Shown in pieces: positions 1-5,217 of a stretch of DNA of 5,297 nucleotides. Source of the DNA: an uncultured bacterium. GTDB lineage: Bacteria > Actinomycetota > Coriobacteriia > Coriobacteriales > Coriobacteriaceae. The position numbers and the translations under genes were made by a program. A model generated the notes under the pieces. It had not been told where the DNA came from. It made no database searches and was given only the letters and a program-made list of their open reading frames with translations. The stretch covers positions 1 to 5,297 of the forward strand of contig CAJMPM010000120.1 in NCBI GenBank assembly GCA_905215225.1, read 5' to 3'. Numbering within the stretch: the stretch's first letter is position 1; each line of letters begins with the position of its first letter.

Positions 1-2
1 GT

Positions 3-83
3 ACGCTTCCCGGCACCGCTCAACTCGCCGAAGAACTAGCTGAGGGGGACTGGCGAGGAGCCCCGGGGAGGGCAAATATATAA
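3..83 (+). CDS. possible 3' end of an unidentified upstream gene (partial)
   Basis: In the frame starting at base 3, 26 codons are open from the window edge and end in TAA at 81-83. The predicted tail contains TLPGTAQLAEELAEGDWRG, which is acidic and alanine-rich and looks like an ordinary protein C-terminus. The first codons mix C-, G- and A-ending forms as in the GC-rich genes here. I do not recognise the family. The last residues (GAPGRANI) and the stop codon lie inside the left arm of the long inverted repeat at 57-190, so either the gene runs into the repeat or the repeat supplied a new stop. With so few codons the reading could be chance; frame 1 also stays open for a dozen codons before a TAG at 37-39. 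Confidence 0.4.
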   Translation, partial: TLPGTAQLAEELAEGDWRGAPGRANI

Positions 84-190
84 GGTCGCCTGCTCGAACA
101 GTCCTGACTCGCACGGAGAGCACATTAAGTGCTCTCCGGCTCGTGCGGAACTCGCGATCGACCTTATATATTTGCCCTCCCCGGGGCTCC
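57..190. repeat. long perfect inverted repeat (32-bp arms) enclosing a second hairpin
   Basis: Bases 57-88 are the exact reverse complement of 159-190, with no mismatch over 32 positions. Each arm carries a GC block with CCCCGGGG and an AT block with AAATATATAAGG. The 70-nt centre holds its own hairpin: 114-123 pairs with 129-138 around the loop ATTAA (124-128), and CGCAC at 110-114 can alternatively pair with GTGCG at 143-147. As RNA this would be a very stable nested stem; as DNA it could extrude a cruciform. No flanking target-site duplication is visible beside the arms, so a classical miniature transposon is not shown. No T-run follows the outer stem, so it is not a standard intrinsic terminator. 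Confidence 0.93.
114..138. repeat. inner hairpin inside the long inverted repeat
   Basis: A 10-bp perfect stem (CGGAGAGCAC with GTGCTCTCCG) closes on the five-base loop ATTAA. It sits near the middle of the space between the two 32-bp arms, so the whole element is a stem within a stem. There is no T-tract on either side. Its role is unknown; a protein-binding or processing site is possible. Confidence 0.85.
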
Positions 191-267
191 CGCACAACGA
201 GACCTCGGTTGGGTTCTATCCCGGTTGCAGTCGCTTCGCTCCTGCACCACTTGGCGGGTGCGGCGGT

Positions 268-296
268 TTGGCGTTGGATCGGTTCTTTCTGATATA
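268..296 (+). promoter_or_regulatory. weak candidate promoter for the methyltransferase
   Basis: TTGGCG (268-273) and GATATA (291-296) are separated by 17 bp, the usual sigma-70 spacing. An alternative -10 is TATGCT at 295-300. Start of transcription would be near 303-307, at the foot of the terminator hairpin at 305-336, so that the hairpin would form the very 5' end of the message. The matches to consensus are modest, and a promoter farther upstream, in or before the inverted repeat, is equally possible. Confidence 0.22.
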
Positions 297-304
297 TGCT
301 GGTT

Positions 305-336
305 GCGGCTCTTCTTTTGGGAGGAGTCGCTTTTTT
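305..336 (+). terminator. intrinsic terminator/attenuator in the methyltransferase leader
   Basis: Bases 305-314 (GCGGCTCTTC) pair with 321-330 (GAGGAGTCGC) to give a continuous 10-bp RNA stem with two G-U pairs and a six-base loop, followed at once by six T (331-336). This is the standard form of a rho-independent terminator on the plus strand. It ends 19 nt before the GTG start at 356, leaving no room for a promoter between it and the gene. Any methyltransferase message from upstream must therefore read through it, which implies attenuation or processive antitermination. Strength was judged by eye; no folding energy was calculated. Confidence 0.72.
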
Positions 337-342
337 GTTGCT

Positions 343-348
343 AGGAGG
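343..348 (+). promoter_or_regulatory. ribosome-binding site that fixes the methyltransferase start
   Basis: A full consensus Shine-Dalgarno AGGAGG lies 7 nt before the GTG at 356. No comparable site precedes the earlier in-frame ATG at 296, whose 20 extra residues would be a Leu/Val-rich stretch translated from the terminator hairpin. This decides the start. The core AGGAG could also pair with CTCCT at 239-243 in the leader. Confidence 0.85.
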
Positions 349-355
349 TTGGCCC

Positions 356-1252
356 GTGATTGATGGGGATGCTCGCTCTGAGCTTCTTTCTGCTGATTGG
401 AATGGCGAATGGATGCGTCTGCAAGCTGATCGGCGACGGGCTGATGATCCTTTTGAGTGGGATAAGCGGGCTCGGCATTTTCGTCCGCTGGAGACTGCCC
501 CGTATGCTCGGGATTTTATAAAACTGTTGGCGCTTGAGCCTGGTGAGTCGGTGCTTGATATGGGATGTGGGGCTGGGTCGATTGCTATCCCGCTTGCTCA
601 GGCTGGGCATTCCGTGATTGCTGCCGACTTCTCTCCTGCCATGTTGGGCACCCTTGATGCTGGCATTGAGTACTATGGGCTCGAGGACCTAATTACGCCG
701 CTTGAGCTTGCCTGGGATGACGATTGGGATCTGGTTGGACCGGTCGCGAAAGCGGTAGATGTTGCCTTTGCCAGTCGCTCTGTCACCACGACCAACCTAA
801 AAGGCGCACTTGCCAAGCTTGACCGTACGGCTCGTCGGCGTTGTGCTGTCACGATGGTCGCCAACTCCAGCCCGCGCTATGACCTGCACCTGATGAACGC
901 CATCGGCGCCTCGGTTACCCGCAGCAACGGATTTGTATATGCCTTTAACATCCTTATTCAGATGGGCGCACTGCCGCAGGTCACGTATTTTGAATCGCCC
1001 CGTCGCGACACCTTCGATAGTCTCGAGGCGGGCGTGGCGGATTTTTCTCGCATGCTCGAGCATGGCAACGAGGGCAAGATCGACCGCCTGCGCGACTATA
1101 TCGCCCACCATATGATCGAAAACCCCCATGCCGGCGAGCCGGGATCCAAGGGCGTACCGCAGGGACGCTACATGCTCGACCACATCCGCAAGGTCCGATG
1201 GGCGTTTATCGCCTGGGAGCCGGTCTCCGTACCCCGCCCGCAGCCCATCTAA
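356..1252 (+). CDS. class I SAM-dependent methyltransferase
   Basis: Predicted 298-residue cytoplasmic enzyme that transfers a methyl group from S-adenosylmethionine; the substrate cannot be read from the sequence. The Rossmann-type SAM pocket is clear: motif I VLDMGCGAGS at about residues 66-75, then the acidic end of strand 2 in VIAADFSPAML (Asp near 91). The N-terminal ~60 residues are charged and helical (ADWNGEWMRLQADRRRADD, then FEWDKRARHF), as in many stand-alone small-molecule or protein methyltransferases of gut Actinobacteria. The GTG start is chosen from the AGGAGG at 343-348; an ATG at 296 in the same frame would add an unlikely hydrophobic tail. Codon use is odd: pyrimidine-ending codons are almost all T in the first ~90 codons and almost all C in the last ~60, with the change near 760-790. 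No partner gene is adjacent; yhbY follows after 148 nt. Confidence 0.88.
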   Translation: MIDGDARSELLSADWNGEWMRLQADRRRADDPFEWDKRARHFRPLETAPYARDFIKLLALEPGESVLDMGCGAGSIAIPLAQAGHSVIAADFSPAMLGTLDAGIEYYGLEDLITPLELAWDDDWDLVGPVAKAVDVAFASRSVTTTNLKGALAKLDRTARRRCAVTMVANSSPRYDLHLMNAIGASVTRSNGFVYAFNILIQMGALPQVTYFESPRRDTFDSLEAGVADFSRMLEHGNEGKIDRLRDYIAHHMIENPHAGEPGSKGVPQGRYMLDHIRKVRWAFIAWEPVSVPRPQPI

Positions 1253-1360
1253 AGCTTGCATCGTCTTCCCACCCGGCATCCGCATTCTTTGCGAACTGGG
1301 CAAACGCGCTCCACACCGCGCCGTTCCTGCGCTATCGTGGGACAGCTCACGTAGATTAAG

Positions 1361-1375
1361 GCCCCATCGCGGGGC
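1361..1375 (+). promoter_or_regulatory. small GC hairpin in the yhbY 5' untranslated region
   Basis: GCCCC (1361-1365) pairs with GGGGC (1371-1375) around ATCGC. It lies 25 nt before the yhbY start, where no strong Shine-Dalgarno is seen (only a weak AAGCGAG at 1389-1395). No T-run follows, so it is not a terminator. It may affect message stability or ribosome loading. A TAGATT at 1352-1357 could be a -10 box, but no matching -35 is evident. Confidence 0.3.
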
Positions 1376-1400
1376 GCCCATACATAGAAAGCGAGAACCC

Positions 1401-1700
1401 ATGGCACTGACAGGAGCCCAGGTCAAGCAGCTTCGCAGCATGGCCCATCACCTCAACCCCGCCATCATCATCGGCAAGTCCGATGTCAACGAGGGCACCG
1501 TCGAGCAGACGGTCGCCTACCTGGAGAAGCACGAGCTCGTTAAGTGCTCCGTGCTCGATGGCTCCAGTCTTTCCGCCCGCGAGGCCGCCGAAGAGCTCGC
1601 TGAGCGCTGCCACGCCGAGGTCGTCCAGGTCATCGGCCGCAAGTTCTCGCTGTATCGCGAGTCCTCGCGCAAGGACATCGAGAAGATCAAGCTCGTCTAA
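1401..1700 (+). CDS. yhbY: YhbY family ribosome-assembly RNA-binding protein (CRM domain)
   Basis: A 99-residue protein that is one complete CRS1-YhbY (CRM) domain, the normal length for bacterial YhbY, which binds pre-50S particles and rRNA during large-subunit assembly. Family landmarks run in order: LTGAQVKQLRSMAHHLNP (residues 3-20), the loop IIIGKSDVNEGTV (22-34), the helix ending EKHELVKCSV (42-51), and the last strand VVQVIGRKFSLYR (74-86). The canonical GxxG loop is changed: here it reads GKSD (25-28), with Asp in place of the second Gly. The ATG at 1401 gives the family's usual N-terminus; longer in-frame readings upstream overlap the methyltransferase and look non-coding. Codons are strongly C/G-ending. 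It appears to be its own transcription unit, closed by the terminator at 1738-1771, and it converges with the regulator locus. Confidence 0.93.
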   Translation: MALTGAQVKQLRSMAHHLNPAIIIGKSDVNEGTVEQTVAYLEKHELVKCSVLDGSSLSAREAAEELAERCHAEVVQVIGRKFSLYRESSRKDIEKIKLV

Positions 1701-1737
1701 GAGCCAATAATCCGGCGAGCCAACACATAGCAAGCTT

Positions 1738-1771
1738 ACGGGTGCCCAAGTACTTCGGGCGCCCGTTTTTT
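1738..1771 (+). terminator. intrinsic terminator of yhbY
   Basis: ACGGGTGCCC (1738-1747) pairs with GGGCGCCCGT (1757-1766), one T-G wobble in ten pairs, with loop AAGTACTTC, followed by a T-run at 1766-1771. It begins 37 nt after the yhbY stop. It abuts the stop codon (1770-1772) of the convergent minus-strand locus. Read on the minus strand the same hairpin has no T-run after it, so it is a good terminator only for yhbY. Confidence 0.9.
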
Positions 1772-2396
1772 ATCGCTCGACCAGTACGCGATTGAGCCGC
1801 CCCTCCACCAAGCGCTCATATAGACGCCGCGTCTCGGGCTCGGGCACGCCATTGACCTGCTCCCTCAGATGGTGCATATGCCCGCTGTACAGCTCGACGA
1901 TATCGCGTCGCCGCCCCGCCGCACTGTAGACGCGCATGGCGCAGCGCACCATATCCTCACGCGCCGTTTCCTGCCGAAGCCCCGACTCCGCCAGCCAAAT
2001 CGCCGACTGCAGGTCGTTTTCTTCTAGAGCGGCATTTGCTCCCTTAATCATGCAATCGATGTACTTTGACTGCATAATGCGTCGCATACGCAAAAAGTAG
2101 GTGGGATTACAGCCATTGGGAACATACAGCGGTCCGGCATAAAGCTGCTCAATCTTAAGGCACAGCTCAACTAAATGGGGCCCGCGCGCACCCGTGCGAT
2201 TTCCCAAAACCTCGCGGCTTATCTGGTCAAACAGCCGTACATCGGTCTTGACGTAGTCGCCGTTGAGCCCAATGCATTCATTTTGGATGAGCACACACGA
2301 CTTGCCATCCGGCGTCGGTCCCAAAGCCGACCGCAAGCGCGATATCGTCGAGTACAGATTGTTGCGGGCGCTATTGTACTCGGCCTGGGGCCACAG
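1770..2396 (-). pseudogene. severed C-terminal part of the regulator: winged-helix recognition half plus BTAD domain
   Basis: These 208 codons continue the frame of the ATPase gene at 2397-4769 directly after its TAG. They start LWPQAEYNSARNNLYSTISR, the classic second half of an OmpR/SARP-type winged helix (LWP turn, then the recognition helix running to LRSALG), and go on into a BTAD-type helical domain (from DVRLFDQIS through YAGPLYVPNG to the end). BTAD domains accompany DNA-binding domains in AfsR/SARP regulators. No other stop or frameshift occurs, codon use matches the upstream part, and the end is a normal TAA at 1770-1772. An independent start is unlikely: the first possible one is a TTG at 2336, inside the recognition helix, with no visible ribosome-binding site. 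The part is therefore untranslated unless the amber is read through. Confidence 0.72.
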
Positions 2397-2399
2397 CTA
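2397..2399 (-). other. in-frame amber codon interrupting the regulator
   Basis: On the minus strand the reading is ...GAG ACG CTG GCC ATG TAG CTG TGG CCC... . Homology logic for this fold expects one residue (often Glu or another polar or aliphatic residue) between the helix REALA/RETLAM and LWP, so one codon was changed to TAG: a single base change from GAG, CAG, AAG, TTG, TCG or TGG would do it. It is codon 791 of 1000. nagB in this window ends in TAG, so TAG acts as a true stop in this organism. Confidence 0.85.
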
Positions 2400-4769
2400 C
2401 ATGGCCAGCGTCTCACGATCGACGAGCGCATCCATGCCCAGCGCAAGCCGCTCGGCAAGCGTCGCCGCCTTCTTGCGGCGCCACATTTTGTCCGTGATGG
2501 GAAACCCGTCGCGCTCGGCGCGAAACGCACCAAATATGCGAATCTCGATATGGTCGATGGTATCAACGGCTTCAACCTCGCCGGCCTGGAACAGGCGCTC
2601 GCCCTCTCCTTCCAAATCGTCGCGCAGCGAGTACCGCGACAGCTCGCGCACGGGAAGCTTCTTGCGTATCCTGCCCGCCGGCTCGCCCAGACAATGCATG
2701 GCAAGGCGCGCAAAGAGCCGATACGATGGCTCTAGAATCCCCGCACGATTCATGGACATCCAGGCCGCAAGGTCGCTGTCTCGGCCCGCACAGGCCAAAT
2801 GCAGCGCCACCATCCAGGCTTCTGCGCCACCAACCTGCGTCTGGCTTATATCGAGTAGCTCCGCTTCCTCGCGTACCGAAACCATCGAGGTGTTACGCAG
2901 ATATGCCGCGCGCTCCAGCAGCAATGCGTTATCGCGCATGTACGCAATCGACTCCTCGGCAAGTTTGAGCACTTGGACCGCACGGAATTTTGCATTAACC
3001 GGCCGTCCCTCTGCCAGCGACTGCCAACCTTCTAGCAACAGGCCAAACAGCTGAATCTGGTTGTCGCGCATGCGCACGGCAAAACGATCGAGCTCGTTGA
3101 ACGCCGCGTCGTCGGTTACCGGCAAGCCCGAAAGGAGCCGCCGTGCCGCCAACACCATGCGCACCCAGATAGCCATCGCCTTAAGCCCGCGTACGTCGAG
3201 CGCCTCCCGCACCACCGTCATCTCGTCGTCGCGCTCGTCGGTTCCCGCAAACGACCCGTCAAAGAGCTCCACCAGCATGCTATCGACCCGTATAACAATC
3301 CCCGCGATGTCGAGCTCGCAGTCGTAGGCCTTGCTCGTTTTGAGCTGCTGTAGAACGCCGCCGTCATCTCCCCGCTCCGTCAGGCAGCGCTTGACCTCGA
3401 TATGCGCAGACAACATATCGAGTGCGGTATGGGATGTCTCGATTTCTGGCACGGCCAGGTTCGTAGGAAGCCCAAGCCCGTTGTCCCCATAGCAAACAGC
3501 CGTCAGTGTCTGGGCCACCCTCCATGAAACAGGGTCTATTTCGCAGGCCGCCCGTTCGCTCCCGCGCTCGATGACCGATGCCATATAGCGAGCGAGCTTT
3601 GTATTGGACACGCTGACCGCTGCCAGATATACGCCAAGCGCTTCGGCAGGCGTTGGCTCTGGAGCCGGATCGTCGGCATCGATCGTGCCCAGCGCCGCTC
3701 GGCAGATATCGGCCCCGTGCCCCGTCAGAGCCAGATCGACCCCATACTGCCCAGCAAGTTCAAGGACCGCTTCACGGTCCAAAAAGGCATCCGCCAGACC
3801 CATCGCCGCATCACATCGGCCCGCCTTAAGCAAAATCCGGGCCGCCCTCGGAACAAGTTCGGGGCGGACCTCGGCCACCAACTTACGCAAGCGCAAGCGT
3901 CCGTTATCCTCCGTGCCCAGACACGTAAAACTCCGCTCGGCGGGATCCAAGCCAAAGATCGGGTAGTCGCGTACAAAATAGGACTGGTCGACCATCGACA
4001 GCCTCACCCCGCAAGCCTCGAGTTCTGCGATATTGCCCTCGCCCATCAAAACCATGAGACATGCCACGCAAAACAGCGCATTATTGTCGAGCGAAGCCAG
4101 ATCGACAAGTGCCGAGCCATAAACGATGACAATCTCGTTTTCGAGCAGACCGGCTACGTCGCCTTGGCCATACAGACCCGTCTGCAAAGCCGAAACGAGC
4201 TCGGGCACGCCCTGCGTGAGCTGATAAAAGTCGAGCGATGTGCTGATCGAAAACGCCGATGCCCACGCCGAATACTCATAGGCATGCACCTTGAGCATCT
4301 GCGCATTGATCTTAACCGAATCGCCCAGCCCATGAATCAGCTGACGATTTGAAGGACGGCAGGAGATAAAGACCCCTATCCCCATAGCGCGCAGGCCGCG
4401 AATCCTGTCGATGAGGTCTTCGGTATCGTGCTGATCGAAGTTTGGCACATTATCAATCGCGATAAGGGAGTGCGGTTTGTCTTTGAGTTCTTCGGTAACC
4501 ACCTCGAGCTGCATAAACACCTCGCGCCCAATGGCGCGATCGGCCTCGATAATCCGCACGGGGCCTCGCGTCGGGTCGCATTTAACCTCATGGGTGTACT
4601 GCAGCAGCACCGAGGTCTTCCCAAACCCGTCGGGCGCATAAAGAACCACGATGCCGGCCTTTCGGCCCTTGGCGAGAAGCTCATTCATCAAGCGTTCGCG
4701 TCGCACCATATAGCCACCGCCCAGCGGCATCAGCTCGAGATCGTCCATACTGCCCAAATCGTTTACCAT
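2397..4769 (-). CDS. STAND-type ATPase transcriptional regulator (MalT/AfsR-like), truncated by amber
   Basis: 790 residues are translated before TAG; with the segment at 1770-2396 the intact protein would be 999 residues. Domains: residues ~15-200, P-loop ATPase with Walker A APDGFGKT (45-52), Walker B LIAIDN (102-107, Asp106) and a sensor-like strand VFISCRPS (133-140), resembling MalT-class STAND proteins. Residues ~210-735 are a long helical, alanine/leucine-rich region, probably TPR-like repeats for ligand or partner binding. From 741 (IEIRIFGAFRAERDGFPI) an OmpR-type winged helix starts, but the recognition helix lies past the stop, so the translated product should not bind DNA. Order is ATPase, repeats, winged helix, BTAD, the reverse of AfsR. 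The ATG at 4769 is supported by GAGGAG 5 nt upstream. There is no signal peptide or membrane segment. Targets are unknown; nagB lies upstream in the same orientation but behind its own terminator. Confidence 0.85.
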   Translation of the reverse strand: MVNDLGSMDDLELMPLGGGYMVRRERLMNELLAKGRKAGIVVLYAPDGFGKTSVLLQYTHEVKCDPTRGPVRIIEADRAIGREVFMQLEVVTEELKDKPHSLIAIDNVPNFDQHDTEDLIDRIRGLRAMGIGVFISCRPSNRQLIHGLGDSVKINAQMLKVHAYEYSAWASAFSISTSLDFYQLTQGVPELVSALQTGLYGQGDVAGLLENEIVIVYGSALVDLASLDNNALFCVACLMVLMGEGNIAELEACGVRLSMVDQSYFVRDYPIFGLDPAERSFTCLGTEDNGRLRLRKLVAEVRPELVPRAARILLKAGRCDAAMGLADAFLDREAVLELAGQYGVDLALTGHGADICRAALGTIDADDPAPEPTPAEALGVYLAAVSVSNTKLARYMASVIERGSERAACEIDPVSWRVAQTLTAVCYGDNGLGLPTNLAVPEIETSHTALDMLSAHIEVKRCLTERGDDGGVLQQLKTSKAYDCELDIAGIVIRVDSMLVELFDGSFAGTDERDDEMTVVREALDVRGLKAMAIWVRMVLAARRLLSGLPVTDDAAFNELDRFAVRMRDNQIQLFGLLLEGWQSLAEGRPVNAKFRAVQVLKLAEESIAYMRDNALLLERAAYLRNTSMVSVREEAELLDISQTQVGGAEAWMVALHLACAGRDSDLAAWMSMNRAGILEPSYRLFARLAMHCLGEPAGRIRKKLPVRELSRYSLRDDLEGEGERLFQAGEVEAVDTIDHIEIRIFGAFRAERDGFPITDKMWRRKKAATLAERLALGMDALVDRETLAM

Positions 4770-4774
4770 GCCCG

Positions 4775-4780
4775 CTCCTC
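4775..4780 (-). promoter_or_regulatory. ribosome-binding site of the regulator gene
   Basis: On the minus strand GAGGAG is followed by CGGGC and then ATG, a good Shine-Dalgarno with 5-nt spacing. It supports the ATG at 4769 over the next in-frame ATG, which is codon 8. Confidence 0.75.
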
Positions 4781-5157
4781 AACTCGACCGTATGGACACT
4801 GTAGCCGCAAGACCATACAAGCCGCGCTATGAATAGAGCGACCTTGTGTTCTAGGTTGTCTTTTGGTACGCAAGCGGCAAGTTTTTGTACAGCGAGGGCC
4901 GATTGTTATTAATCCCCCGACTAATCGGTCTTTAAGCAGGTAAATGAGCTTGTCAGCTTGTCCCATCTAAGCGGCAGTGTAACGCAGATGAACAAGGTTC
5001 AGCCATGTCATTCAACTCGCCTAGCACCCGCTACCGTCTACGACCTTCTAGTGGCATTTTTGCATAGAATCTGGTATAGAATGAATCAAGCTGTTGGACA
5101 TCCGGCATTCGTCAAGCTTGCGGCAAGATTTTGGTCAAGTGGGCGGAAAGGGATAGC
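4781..5157. other. intergenic stretch with no convincing gene
   Basis: About 380 nt between the regulator and the nagB terminator, clearly more AT-rich than the flanking genes. It should contain the regulator's promoter and leader (minus strand), but no good -35/-10 pair stands out; TTAAAG-17-TTAATA around 4910-4937 is weak. Visible structure: an 8-bp inverted repeat (4897-4904 with 4923-4930), a tandem AGCTTGTC pair (4947-4962), and a repeated ATAGAAT (5064-5070, 5076-5082) whose second copy lies in a TGGTATAGA extended -10-like string on the plus strand. Short open frames here lack ribosome-binding sites. Confidence 0.6.
4897..4930. repeat. inverted repeat upstream of the regulator, possible operator
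   Basis: GGCCGATT (4897-4904) is complementary to AATCGGTC (4923-4930) with one G-T pair and an 18-base spacer that includes TTATTAATCCCCC. It lies about 130-160 bp upstream of the regulator start. It could be a dimer-binding site or a weak hairpin; only TTT follows on the plus strand, so it is a poor terminator. Confidence 0.35.
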
Positions 5158-5185
5158 AAAAAGGCCCCCGCAAAGCGGAGGCCTT
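5158..5185 (-). terminator. intrinsic terminator of nagB
   Basis: On the minus strand AAGGCCTCCGC pairs with GCGGGGGCCTT around TTT, an 11-bp stem with one U-G wobble, running into a T-run (the A-run at 5158-5162 on the plus strand). Read on the plus strand the wobble becomes a C-A mismatch and no T-run follows, which fixes the direction. It starts 32 nt after the nagB stop and separates nagB from the regulator. Confidence 0.9.
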
Positions 5186-5217
5186 AGGCAAGGCTATGTC
5201 GAGCTGCAGGATTCGCG

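Noticed and set aside
57..190. The inverted repeat as an intrinsic terminator or a transposon with terminal repeats
   Set aside because: No T-run follows the stem on either strand, no transposase is present, and flanking bases show no target duplication.
296..355. ATG at 296 as the methyltransferase start, giving a hydrophobic N-terminus that might look like a membrane anchor
   Set aside because: The extra residues are encoded by the terminator hairpin and T-run; no Shine-Dalgarno precedes 296, whereas AGGAGG precedes the GTG at 356.
129..363. Leader reading frames at 129-344 and 172-363 as small proteins or attenuator peptides
   Set aside because: They begin inside the inverted repeat without ribosome-binding sites, show no run of a regulatory amino acid, and have no protein-like features.
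797..1441. Long minus-strand frame opposite the methyltransferase and yhbY start
   Set aside because: It is a shadow of high-GC coding sequence; the plus-strand frames there carry clear family motifs.
2397..2399. Amber as pyrrolysine or a genome-wide reassigned sense codon
   Set aside because: The nagB gene ends in TAG at its family-typical C-terminus with a terminator close behind, and no pyrrolysine genes are visible.
2219..2713. Minus-strand overlapping frame across the amber site, suggesting a frameshift instead of a stop
   Set aside because: Its arginine/serine-rich product is a shadow; the motifs on both sides of the TAG are in one and the same frame, so no shift is needed.
5031..5108. 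25-codon minus-strand frame starting MPDVQQLDSF
   Set aside because: No Shine-Dalgarno, and its length is within chance for AT-richer intergenic DNA.
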